A stretch of DNA of 64,000 nt, from contig JAQWGI010000015.1 of assembly GCA_029238315.1 (NCBI GenBank), forward strand, positions 79,585 through 143,584, written 5' to 3'. This document shows positions 56,149-64,000 of this stretch, piece after piece. A model generated the notes under the pieces. That model searched no databases. It was not told where the DNA came from and saw nothing but the letters and a program-made list of their open reading frames with translations. The position numbers and the translations under genes are program-made. Every line of letters begins with the position of its first letter. The first letter of the stretch is position 1. The stretch is from Polaribacter sp. (GTDB lineage Bacteria > Bacteroidota > Bacteroidia > Flavobacteriales > Flavobacteriaceae).

Positions 56149-56464
56149 TAGTTGCAACTTCTGTTTTTGGAATTTACTTTTGGAGAAGGGCGATTCAAGA
56201 AAAAATACCTGAAAAAATATAGCGTCTAAAAACGAATACAATTAATTGCTAGGGCACTACCGAATTACGAGTTCTTTTATCTATCGGAACTTTCTGATTT
56301 TCAATTTCGGTTTTTATTTACTAACTTTAGTGCTTAAACGATGTAATTCCCCCCTTACACAAAGACGTTAGCATTTGTAAAAGAATAACAAAGTCTTATT
56401 TTCAAGTTTTAATTACTGTTACAAGTTTTATTCTTTCTCGTACTCCTACTTTAATTCAAAAAAT
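56142..56464. other. Spacer between the ArsF remnant and the lipoprotein gene
   Basis: A 26-codon frame (56142-56222, MLVVATSVFGIYFWRRAIQE) would be one membrane helix, but it is too short to trust. A hairpin at 56337-56369 pairs AACG with CGTT and TGTAA with TTACA around a C-rich loop. No gene of normal length is present. Confidence 0.45.
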
Positions 56465-57058
56465 ATGAAAAATAAAATTATAATACTACTTGCATTGGTA
56501 ATGCTTAGTGCCTGTAAAGACACGCCTAAATCAAACACAACTTACCAACCAACACCATCCAATTATCAACTTGGTGAGAAATGGGTTTGGAAATTTAAAG
56601 GTATAACAACGGAAGGAGAAGTGCGCTCAGAGGGTAAGGATATTAGAGAGATAGTCAAAATTGATGGAGTTTTAGCTATGACAATTGGAAAGGACACCAT
56701 TCTCGTTACTGACATTGTTAAACCAGAAGAAAGCAATACTCCCAAGTACGACTGGCCTTTGAAAGTTGGTAAAAAGTGGAAATATGAAAACAATTGGACA
56801 AGTCAAGATGGAACAACTGGAAGTCAAAGTCAAAATGCAGAAATATTATCATACCAAGAAGAAACAGTAGCAGCGGGAAAATATATGGCCTACGCAATAA
56901 AATATACGGGGAAAACCACCAATTCTAGAGGATATAGCGCAGATGAAACAGAGATTTGGTTATATGCACCAGCAATAAAAAACTTTATAAAACTTACTCA
57001 AAATCAAGAAGATTTTTTATACGTTGAGGAATTAATTGAATATTCTAAACCAGAATAA
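56465..57058 (+). CDS. Orphan lipoprotein of unknown function
   Basis: The 197-residue protein has a lipoprotein signal (MKNKIIILLALVMLSACKDT, Cys17). The rest is beta-rich with YQLGEKWVWKFKGITTEGEV and LKVGKKWKYENNWT, a pattern of periplasmic or surface domains with repeated W-x-[YF]. No known family is recognised. It sits between the ars-like remnant and the RiPP locus, and nothing ties it to either. Confidence 0.7.
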   Translation: MKNKIIILLALVMLSACKDTPKSNTTYQPTPSNYQLGEKWVWKFKGITTEGEVRSEGKDIREIVKIDGVLAMTIGKDTILVTDIVKPEESNTPKYDWPLKVGKKWKYENNWTSQDGTTGSQSQNAEILSYQEETVAAGKYMAYAIKYTGKTTNSRGYSADETEIWLYAPAIKNFIKLTQNQEDFLYVEELIEYSKPE

Positions 57059-57355
57059 ATAGCATTATTATTAAAAAAGTGAAAGAACAACAAATACTAA
57101 TAAATTTCGATCAAACCCCTGCTAATCTCTCTCATACTAAGAGAACAGCAAAAGGTGTAATTAATGTACCCAACGAGATAAGTTTGTACATATCTATAAA
57201 CTATAAAACATCAAATATGATCTATACATTATCAGTTTAATTTAACTTTATCCTTAAGCCATATTTAAGAACTAGACAAAATCTATATTCATAAATTAAG
57301 GATGCTATAATTACCGAGTAGTTAGATTTTGCTTAAGTTCCTAAAGAACAATTAG
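57059..57355. other. Leader region of the RiPP locus
   Basis: About 300 AT-rich bases. A GTG at 57079 opens a 53-codon frame to 57240 with no recognisable family and no good ribosome site; it is not called. TAGATTTTG at 57323-57331 is a weak -7-like box for the dehydratase gene. No terminator hairpin was recognised. Confidence 0.4.
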
Positions 57356-59632
57356 ATGAGGTTTAAGGTTTCTTTAGGTTTTATAAATGTTTGTTATAAA
57401 AAAACTAAATTATTGAAAAGGAAAGAAAATAAGTATCAAATATTTAATAGCTATTGTCTAAGAAACCCTTTGTTTTCTTTTTCAGGTTATAAAAAAAAGA
57501 TAGAAAAGAAAGAAATAACAAATACTGAATTTAAAGAGATTCTAAAAAGTAATCTTTTTAGAGAAGCCTTATATTTAGCTTCACCGGAGTTATTTGCTCA
57601 AATTGAAAAATGGGAGCTTGGTTTGTTAAAAGATGCTAAAAAAGTTGAAAGATTACAAATTGCAATTTTAAAATATTACACAAGAATTTCTACACGTTGT
57701 ACACCTTTTGGTTTGTTTGCTTCATGTTCTTCTGGAGAGTTTAGTTGTAAAACAGCAATTGAATTAACTGATGTGAAGAACTTTAAACGATTTACTCGTT
57801 TTGATACTACTTTTTTAAATGAAACATATCAAGAATTATTAAAAAACAAGAATGTAAAAGAGCATGTATTATTCTACCCAAATACAAGTATTTATAAAAT
57901 AGGAAATCATTATAGATACGTTGAATATATTATTGAAAATAAAAAAAGAGCCTATTCTATTGAAGGAGTTAATTTCTCGATTTACCTTGAAAAAATACTT
58001 GTCACTGCCATTAAAGGAAAAACTTTAGGAGAATTAGCAAAGGAGCTTGTTGATGATGAAATTACTTTAGATGATGCAATTAGTTTTATAGAAGCGTTGA
58101 TTGAAAATCAAATTTTGGTTTCAGAATTAGAAATAACGTTAACTGGAGATGATTATTTTAAAAAATTAATAAATAGGATTAAGCAAGTACCAGAAGCATC
58201 AAAAATTTACAAGCAATTGTTTAATTTACAAGAACAATTAATAAAATTAGATACTAAAACTGGAAATGAAAAAGAAGTCTATAAAAAAATAATTAATGAT
58301 GCAAAAAAAATAGTTCCAGAATTAAACAATAAATATTTATTTCAAACGGATGTTTTTACCAAATTAAGAAATAATACACTAGATAAAGACAAAAAAATAC
58401 AATTAAAAAAAGTATTTGAAATCTTTAATAAAATGACACTGCCTTCAGCTAAAAGTAATATTGAGCAATTTAAAAGAGATTTCTTAAATCGTTTTGAGCA
58501 GTCAGAAATTCCTTTAAATTTAGTTTTAGATACTGAAACGGGTATTGGTTATGGAGGAGCAAATAAAGATGTAAACGATTTATTAGATGATTTACCTTTG
58601 TTTAAACCTGCAAAAAGATATGAAAGGGTTATTTGGACCGATGTAGACACTATTTTGCAAGAAAAACTTATCTCTGCTATACAGATGAAAGAATATTCGA
58701 TAATTCTTTCTGAAAAAGATTTTAGAGAATTACCAGAAACCTGGAACGATTTACCAGATACACTTTCTTCAATTATTGAAATTTATAAACACAATGAAAA
58801 TGAAAAAGTGTTTATAAATAGAATTGGAGGAGCAAGCGCTACAAGTTTATTAGGTAGATTTTCTTCAGGAAGTGAGAAACTAGCGAATTCAATAACTGAA
58901 ATAGTAGCTACTGAAGAAAAGATTCATGAGAATGAAATTATTGCTGAAATAATACATTTACCTGAAGCAAGAACTGGAAATATTCTACAGAGAACATCTT
59001 TTAGAGATTATGAAATTCCGTATTTAGGAAAATCAAGTGTTGATGATGATCACCAAATTTTAATAGAAGACATTTTAGTTTCAGTTAAAAATGATGAAAT
59101 TATTTTACGCTCAAAAAAGTTAAATAAAGAAATTTTAACTCGTTTAGGAAATGCGCATAATTTTGGTGCGAATCCGTTACCGATTTATCAATTTTTATGT
59201 GAAATTCAAACACAGAACAAGCGGTCTAGTGTTGGTTTTAGTTGGAATATAATTTTAGAAAAACAATCTTTTTTGCCTCGTGTAGAATTTGAAAAATTTA
59301 TTTTTTCAAAGGCGAGATGGAAAATTAGAACAGCAAAATTTAAAGAAATTTGTAAACAAGAAAACTTGCTTTCTGTAATTAAAAAATGGCAAAAAAAAGA
59401 AATGCTTCCAAATTTTGTTGAATTAGTTGAAGGTGATAACAGATTGTTAATTTCTTTTAAAAGTGAAACCTCAATAAGAATGTTATTACACACCATTAAA
59501 AATAGAGAGCAATTTGTTTTAGAAGAGTTCTTATTTAAGGATAATGAAATTGTGAAAAATGAAAACGAAGACTCTTTTTGTAATCAATTTGTAATCTCAT
59601 TTTACAATGAAGAAAAGCTAAAAAGCAACTAA
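57356..59632 (+). CDS. Lantibiotic dehydratase, glutamylation (LanB N-terminal) domain protein
   Basis: The 758-residue protein matches the N-terminal domain of LanB enzymes, which load glutamate from glutamyl-tRNA onto Ser/Thr of the precursor. Family landmarks are YYTRISTRCTPFGLFASCSS (about residues 104-123), GIGYGGANKDVNDLLDDLP, FINRIGGASATSLLGRFSSG and QRTSFRDYEIPYLGKSSV. It lacks the C-terminal elimination domain, which is instead the next gene. The ATG at 57356 is the only in-frame ATG near the conserved start (KYQIFNSYCLRNPLFSF, residue 27), so a TTG at about residue 20 is an alternative. Confidence 0.9.
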   Translation: MRFKVSLGFINVCYKKTKLLKRKENKYQIFNSYCLRNPLFSFSGYKKKIEKKEITNTEFKEILKSNLFREALYLASPELFAQIEKWELGLLKDAKKVERLQIAILKYYTRISTRCTPFGLFASCSSGEFSCKTAIELTDVKNFKRFTRFDTTFLNETYQELLKNKNVKEHVLFYPNTSIYKIGNHYRYVEYIIENKKRAYSIEGVNFSIYLEKILVTAIKGKTLGELAKELVDDEITLDDAISFIEALIENQILVSELEITLTGDDYFKKLINRIKQVPEASKIYKQLFNLQEQLIKLDTKTGNEKEVYKKIINDAKKIVPELNNKYLFQTDVFTKLRNNTLDKDKKIQLKKVFEIFNKMTLPSAKSNIEQFKRDFLNRFEQSEIPLNLVLDTETGIGYGGANKDVNDLLDDLPLFKPAKRYERVIWTDVDTILQEKLISAIQMKEYSIILSEKDFRELPETWNDLPDTLSSIIEIYKHNENEKVFINRIGGASATSLLGRFSSGSEKLANSITEIVATEEKIHENEIIAEIIHLPEARTGNILQRTSFRDYEIPYLGKSSVDDDHQILIEDILVSVKNDEIILRSKKLNKEILTRLGNAHNFGANPLPIYQFLCEIQTQNKRSSVGFSWNIILEKQSFLPRVEFEKFIFSKARWKIRTAKFKEICKQENLLSVIKKWQKKEMLPNFVELVEGDNRLLISFKSETSIRMLLHTIKNREQFVLEEFLFKDNEIVKNENEDSFCNQFVISFYNEEKLKSN

Positions 59633-59642
59633 AATCATTGAT

Positions 59643-60470
59643 ATGAAAAAAACTTTTGTTGTTGGAGATAAGTGGTTGTATTATAAAATTTATTGTGGAG
59701 TAACAACTGCAGACACTATATTGCTTAAAGTTATAAAACCACTAACAGAAGAGCTTTTAGCACTAAAAAAAATAAAGAAATGGTTTTTTATTAGATATTC
59801 AGACCCCAAACCTCATTTAAGGTTTCGAGTTGAATTAATAAATATTCAGAATTTAGGAGAGGTGATTGAAAATGTAAAAAAAATATTAAAACCTTATATT
59901 ATCAGTAATCAAGTTTGGGATATTCAGCTTTGCACTTATACAAGAGAGTTAGAACGATATGGTAAAAACACTATTGAAAAAGCAGAATCTTTTTTTTATG
60001 TTGATAGTGAAACAATTTTAGGTATTATAGAGAGCTCTAAAAACGATGAAATACGTTTTATAACTTTATTTAATTGGATAGAAAATATTCTTACATTCTT
60101 TAAGTTTGAAGACCAACATTTACTTTTCTTTTTACAAAATATGGAACAGCGATTTAAAGAAGAATTTAACTCTAATGTATTGTTAAAAAAGGGATTAAAT
60201 CGTGAATACAGAAAGCTTGAATCCCCGCTTTTGAGTAAAAATAATTCTGAATTTCTAAATGAAGAAAAAATAAGAGAAGTTATGGAGAAGTTTTTGTTAT
60301 TACATAAGAAAAAAGCACTAGAGGTTTCTTTGGAGAATTTACTAGCTAGTTTTATTCATATGAGCATTAATAGATGTTTTAGGTCAAGACAAAGGTTGTA
60401 TGAAATGATACTCTATGATTTTTTATATTTAAAAAGCAAATCAAAATATATGCGATATGGTAAGTTGTAG
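59643..60470 (+). CDS. SpaB C-terminal-type elimination protein (thiopeptide-type bacteriocin biosynthesis domain)
   Basis: The 275-residue protein is the stand-alone elimination half of a LanB dehydratase, which removes glutamate to leave dehydroalanine or dehydrobutyrine. Landmarks are KKWFFIRYSDPKPHLRFRV (residues about 41-59, with the conserved Arg residues), TRELERYGK, and the C-terminal SFIHMSINRCFRSRQRLYEM with the His used in catalysis. It follows the glutamylation gene by 10 bases and overlaps the next gene by 14 bases, so all three are coupled. Confidence 0.9.
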   Translation: MKKTFVVGDKWLYYKIYCGVTTADTILLKVIKPLTEELLALKKIKKWFFIRYSDPKPHLRFRVELINIQNLGEVIENVKKILKPYIISNQVWDIQLCTYTRELERYGKNTIEKAESFFYVDSETILGIIESSKNDEIRFITLFNWIENILTFFKFEDQHLLFFLQNMEQRFKEEFNSNVLLKKGLNREYRKLESPLLSKNNSEFLNEEKIREVMEKFLLLHKKKALEVSLENLLASFIHMSINRCFRSRQRLYEMILYDFLYLKSKSKYMRYGKL

Positions 60471-62136
60471 AGAATATTCTTTTATATTTATTTTTTTATT
60501 GAGCAGTTTAATTTCTTTCGGGCAAAAAGAAATTGACACGCTTTATAGTAAAAGCTTTGATGATTTACTCAATATTTATAATAGTGAACCTAGTTTTAAA
60601 ATGAGTGAACTTTATATAAAGGTTTGGTTAAAAAAAGCAAAAAAAGAAAATGATATTCCTCAACTATTAACAGGGTATGAAATTGCTAGCCTTTTATATG
60701 ATAATGAGAAGTCATTAGAATACTATGACAGCATTCTTTCTATTAGTTTAAAGAATAAAAAATACAATGATTATTCCGTTTCTGCATATAGAATGAAAGG
60801 AGAATACTTTTATAATAAAAGAGACTTTAAAAGGGAGTTGAAAAACTATTTACTCGCAAAAAAATACACTAATAAGAAAGGGGAATCAGTATTAGAGTGT
60901 TTATTAGAATTCAACATAGGTGTGGTCAAAAATAGAATTCATGAACATGAGCAAGCTCTAGATATTCATAAAAAAAATTTTCCTTTAGCAAAAAAACTTT
61001 TAAAAGGTAAATTTAATTATTCATACATACAATCTATTTATGCAATAGCTAATACATATAATTATCTAAATATTTTAGATTCTGCATTGTATTATAACAG
61101 ATTCGGAGTTAAAGAAGCGCTATATCTAAACGAGATTAAGATGATAAATTATTTCACTTTAAATCAAGGTATTACACATTATTTAAAAGGAGAGTCTAAA
61201 ATCTCTATCGATAGTTTAAAAAAGGCATTTATGCTTTTCAAAAATAAAAATGATTATCCAAATATATCTGAAGCATCATACTATTTAGGTAAGTCTTATG
61301 AAAAAATGGGCGATCTCAGTTTAGCAAAAAGATATTACCGAAAGGTTGACACTATTTTTAGAAAGACCAACGATTTATTGCCAATTTTAAGAAGTACTTA
61401 TGATTTTCTAATTGAAGATGCTCAGAATAATAATAATTTGAAAGAACAAATAGATTATACCAATCAGCTTATAAAGTTAGACAGTATTTTATACTCTAAT
61501 GAAATTTATGTAAATAAAAATATAATTAACGATTATGATATTCCTAAATTAATTTCAACAAAAGAGCAACTAATTAGAAAATTGAAAAGTAAGGAGAAGA
61601 GTTCTAAATTATTTTTTGTTTTTTTGTTTGTTATCATATTTGTTATTTCGATAATAGCTTTTTATCAAAAGAATAAAACAAAAAAGTATAAAAAAAGATT
61701 TGAAGAAATACTTACTACAAAAAATAAAAAAAGTAAAAAAAATAAGATAAATACTGAAATAAATATACCAAAAGAAAAGATAGATATTATCCTAGAGAAA
61801 ATAAAACTATTTGAAAGTCAACAAAAATTTATATCTAATAGAATAACATTAAGGTCTTTAGCGGAAGATTTTAATACTAATACAAACTACCTTTCTAAAA
61901 TTATTAATTATTATAAAAACGAATCTTTTTCAAGTTATTTAAGTAACTTAAGAATTGAATATATAATTAGTAGACTTAAGACAGATGCTGTGATTAGAAA
62001 GTATACAATAAAAGCAATAGCCAAAGAAGCAGGGTTTAACAATTCAGAGTCTTTTTCAAAAACTTTTTACAAGACTAAAGGAATAAAGCCATCTTTTTTT
62101 TTAAGAGAATTAGAAAAAATAAATGATTTAAATTAG
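60457..62136 (+). CDS. Membrane-bound TPR/AraC-family transcriptional regulator
   Basis: The 559-residue protein has an N-terminal export signal (FIFIFLLSSLISFGQK), a periplasmic TPR-like region (about residues 30-380, for example NISEASYYLGKSYEKMGDLS), a membrane helix (about 385-403, FFVFLFVIIFVISIIAFY), a lysine-rich linker, and an AraC-type DNA-binding domain at the C-terminus (about 460-555, TIKAIAKEAGFNNSESFSKT). It could sense a peptide or envelope signal through the TPR part and control the locus. It overlaps the preceding gene by 14 bases. Confidence 0.88.
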   Translation: MVSCREYSFIFIFLLSSLISFGQKEIDTLYSKSFDDLLNIYNSEPSFKMSELYIKVWLKKAKKENDIPQLLTGYEIASLLYDNEKSLEYYDSILSISLKNKKYNDYSVSAYRMKGEYFYNKRDFKRELKNYLLAKKYTNKKGESVLECLLEFNIGVVKNRIHEHEQALDIHKKNFPLAKKLLKGKFNYSYIQSIYAIANTYNYLNILDSALYYNRFGVKEALYLNEIKMINYFTLNQGITHYLKGESKISIDSLKKAFMLFKNKNDYPNISEASYYLGKSYEKMGDLSLAKRYYRKVDTIFRKTNDLLPILRSTYDFLIEDAQNNNNLKEQIDYTNQLIKLDSILYSNEIYVNKNIINDYDIPKLISTKEQLIRKLKSKEKSSKLFFVFLFVIIFVISIIAFYQKNKTKKYKKRFEEILTTKNKKSKKNKINTEINIPKEKIDIILEKIKLFESQQKFISNRITLRSLAEDFNTNTNYLSKIINYYKNESFSSYLSNLRIEYIISRLKTDAVIRKYTIKAIAKEAGFNNSESFSKTFYKTKGIKPSFFLRELEKINDLN

Positions 62137-62233
62137 TCTATATTTATGAATGTAGATTAACTCACATTAAAATTTAACCTTTAAAACTTATATAATCTTT
62201 TAATTTGTTTTAAATTTTTAAATATAAATCAAA

Positions 62234-62404
62234 ATGAAAAAAAGTAAATTAAGTTTAGAGAAATTTACCATCGCAAAATTAAATAATCCATCCAAAATTG
62301 TAGGAGGAGATGGTGGTGATCAGGGTGAAACAGGCAAAAAAAGTAGATGTGTAAGAGGTTCAGCAATAATAGTTGGAGAAAAGGAGGAGGGACCAGGTAA
62401 TTAA
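62234..62404 (+). CDS. RiPP precursor peptide with double-glycine leader (class I lanthipeptide-like)
   Basis: A 56-residue ORF, below usual length cut-offs, lies 97 bases after the AraC gene. Its leader MKKSKLSLEKFTIAKLNNPS then KIVGG matches the Bacteroidetes GG-type natural-product precursors, with the LSLEKF-like element that LanB binds and a GG cleavage site at residues 24-25. The core is residues 26-56, containing Thr33, Ser37, Cys39 and Ser43 as the only Ser/Thr/Cys. The start is ATG 62234. The adjacent split LanB makes dehydration likely. The final structure cannot be predicted. Confidence 0.85.
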   Translation: MKKSKLSLEKFTIAKLNNPSKIVGGDGGDQGETGKKSRCVRGSAIIVGEKEEGPGN

Positions 62405-62440
62405 ATCATTATTAATTTTATTTTTTAACTTTCAATAAAT

Positions 62441-64000
62441 ATGTATAAATTTTTTTTTCTAACAGCAACATTTTTTTTGCTTATTAATTGCGATTCAAAA
62501 ATAAATTATTCGAAAATAAATTTTTCTTTTAGTGATGTTTATAAGTATCAAAAATCCTTTTACTCTGATGAAGATAAAGAAAATTGGCATTTTAAAGATA
62601 TTATCATCGATACTATCCCTGGAGTTAGTTTAAAAAGAATGTCTGATAGTATTTTAAATAATAAGAACAACGAAGGCAATGAAATTATTGTAGCTATACT
62701 GGATTCTGAAATTGACATTAATCACAAAGAATTGAAAAATAGTATTTGGATAAACAAAAATGAAATACCTAATAATGGAATAGATGACGAGGGGAATGGA
62801 TTTATTGATGATATAAATGGATGGAATTTTTTAGGAAATAAAAAAGGAGAAAACAATAACTTTACTAGTTATGAATATACTAGATTTTTAAAAAAGTATA
62901 ACTCTATTTTTAAAAATAAGAATCGAATATACAATAGCAATAAGGAATCTTTATTGTTTAAACATTACAAAAGAGCAAAAAATACACATACAGCAAAGTT
63001 AGAATATGCTAATGAAGACATAGAGTATGCAAATATGTTGTTAAATAGTATGTTAAGAGTTAAAAACGAGCTTAAAAAATATTTTTTTAAAAAGGAATAT
63101 AATTTAAAAGATTTAGACAGTTTAAAAAAGAAATTTTTAAATAATAAAAAACTACAAGAAGTTATTTTAATTCGATCAAATTTTATTAAGTATGGTTTTA
63201 CACAATCATACATAGATAATTACAAACTTAATGCAGAAGAAAGGATTAGTAAGTTGCTAAATTTAAATCATAATGATAGAGAATTAACAGGTGATAATTC
63301 TGACATTATTGAAGACATTAATTATGGTAATAATCTTGTAAATAAAAACATTAGTTTATTTGAACACGGCACTAAGGTTGCAGGGTCTATTCTAAGTGTT
63401 AGAAATAAAAATATTAGAATAATGCCAGTTTGTATATCTCCTTTTGGAGACGAGCATGATAAAGATATCGCTTTAGCAATTAGATATGCTGTTGATAATG
63501 GTGCTAAAGTGATTAATATGAGTTTTGGTAAAGAGTTTTCACTTTATCCTGAATGGGTTTTTAATGCGATTAAATATGCTGAAAAGAATAATGTTTTAAT
63601 TGTTTCTTCATCAGGTAACAGCAAATTCAATTTAAATATTATTAATGATTATTTTCCTAATGATAATTTAGAGAATGGTAAAGAAGTGTCTGATAATTTT
63701 TTATTGGTTGGAGCTACTTCAAGAGAGTTAAATGAAAATTTAATATATGAATATTCAAATTATGGTAATATTGATGTTGATCTTTTTGCTCCAGGAGAAA
63801 ATATTTATACAACACTACCTCATAATAAATATACATTTGATAGTGGAACTTCTTTAGCTTCTGCTATCACTTCAGGAGTTGCAGCGTTATTGTTTTCTTA
63901 TTATCCTAATTTAACCTCTTCAGAAGTAAAGCATATTTTAATGGATTCGGGATTAGAATTTGAACTTGAAGTTTCTACACCAACTAAAGATAATAAAGAC
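62441..64000 (+). CDS. S8 subtilase lipoprotein, cut by the window end
   Basis: The frame from ATG 62441 is open to the window end (520 codons so far). It has a lipoprotein signal (TATFFLLINCDSK, Cys17) and the subtilisin triad: Asp88 (EIIVAILDSEIDINH), His309 (FEHGTKVAGS) and Ser471 (DSGTSLASAITSGVA), with the oxyanion Asn in SSSGNSKFN. About 220 residues separate Asp and His, an insertion common in Bacteroidetes subtilases. It follows the precursor by 36 bases, so it is the candidate leader peptidase or a processing enzyme. The C-terminus is outside the window. Confidence 0.9.
   Translation, partial: MYKFFFLTATFFLLINCDSKINYSKINFSFSDVYKYQKSFYSDEDKENWHFKDIIIDTIPGVSLKRMSDSILNNKNNEGNEIIVAILDSEIDINHKELKNSIWINKNEIPNNGIDDEGNGFIDDINGWNFLGNKKGENNNFTSYEYTRFLKKYNSIFKNKNRIYNSNKESLLFKHYKRAKNTHTAKLEYANEDIEYANMLLNSMLRVKNELKKYFFKKEYNLKDLDSLKKKFLNNKKLQEVILIRSNFIKYGFTQSYIDNYKLNAEERISKLLNLNHNDRELTGDNSDIIEDINYGNNLVNKNISLFEHGTKVAGSILSVRNKNIRIMPVCISPFGDEHDKDIALAIRYAVDNGAKVINMSFGKEFSLYPEWVFNAIKYAEKNNVLIVSSSGNSKFNLNIINDYFPNDNLENGKEVSDNFLLVGATSRELNENLIYEYSNYGNIDVDLFAPGENIYTTLPHNKYTFDSGTSLASAITSGVAALLFSYYPNLTSSEVKHILMDSGLEFELEVSTPTKDNKD

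Noticed and set aside
56142..56222. 26-codon frame with a hydrophobic stretch
   Set aside because: Too short, overlaps the end of the decayed ArsF remnant, and similar frames are expected by chance in AT-rich DNA.
57079..57240. 53-codon GTG frame upstream of the RiPP locus
   Set aside because: It has no recognisable family, no good ribosome site and a GTG start in an A-rich run; composition is not clearly coding.
62965..63213. Reverse 82-codon frame inside the subtilase gene
   Set aside because: Lies within the Asp-His insertion of an intact forward coding frame with the full catalytic triad.
1..64000. CRISPR arrays, tRNA or rRNA genes
   Set aside because: No regularly spaced direct repeats, no cloverleaf-like segments and no rRNA-like stretch were noticed on either strand by reading; a dedicated covariance search was not possible.

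Overview
The window comes from a low-GC marine-type Bacteroidetes genome, almost certainly the family Flavobacteriaceae (Polaribacter/Tenacibaculum-like; genus not provable from the sequence alone). Evidence: several genes are preceded by the Bacteroidetes -7 box TAnnTTTG. There is a 932-residue TonB-dependent receptor with an N-terminal carboxypeptidase-like domain, tandem DUF3078 proteins, DUF2480 and DUF4286 proteins, a flavobacterial bifunctional ornithine-lipid synthase (OlsF), and many short lipoprotein signals. No rRNA or tRNA gene, CRISPR array or intact insertion sequence was seen.

Layout. 1-15.4 kb is housekeeping: the end of sdhA plus sdhB, a TonB receptor, ribF, serS, a small reverse-strand ORF with a sigma-54-like promoter, a TPR protein, the DUF4286-rsmA-mgtE operon, two SpoU-type RNA methyltransferases and mutS. 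15.4-18.4 kb is a decayed accessory patch: a lipocalin-like protein, a 5'-truncated GH19 chitinase-like fragment, a lipoprotein, and an M23 peptidase lipoprotein gene interrupted by an in-frame TAA just after its signal peptide. 18.4-53.5 kb is again mainly core: PBP4-type carboxypeptidase, tatA, an ECF sigma/anti-sigma/O-methyltransferase operon, panB, a 2-hydroxyacid dehydrogenase, olsF, aspartate kinase, fbp, sod, a purF-like amidotransferase with a PfkB kinase, sufE and a MIP18-family Fe-S factor, DUF3078 pair, CNNM/CBS protein, hflX, a ClC transporter whose gating glutamate is glutamine, aspS, a frameshifted cupin gene, rsmI, two M28 peptidases, a dipeptide epimerase with a BioF-like enzyme, and recJ.

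53.5-57.1 kb is a small horizontally acquired-looking island: the catalytic C-terminus of a tyrosine recombinase without its N-terminus, an ArsR repressor with two 18-bp palindromic operators, a CPxC thioredoxin, an OsmC protein, a YraQ-type permease split by an apparent homopolymer frameshift, a multiply broken ArsF-like remnant and an orphan lipoprotein.

57.3 kb to the right edge is the most interesting part: a RiPP (class I lanthipeptide-like) biosynthetic locus. It has a LanB-type dehydratase split into a glutamylation protein (758 aa) and an elimination protein (275 aa), a membrane-bound TPR/AraC regulator, a 56-residue precursor peptide with a double-glycine leader that is too short for ordinary ORF calling, and a lipoprotein subtilase that runs off the window. 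The core peptide has only three Ser/Thr and one Cys, so its product is not predictable from known lanthipeptides. No cyclase (LanC) or exporter lies inside the window.
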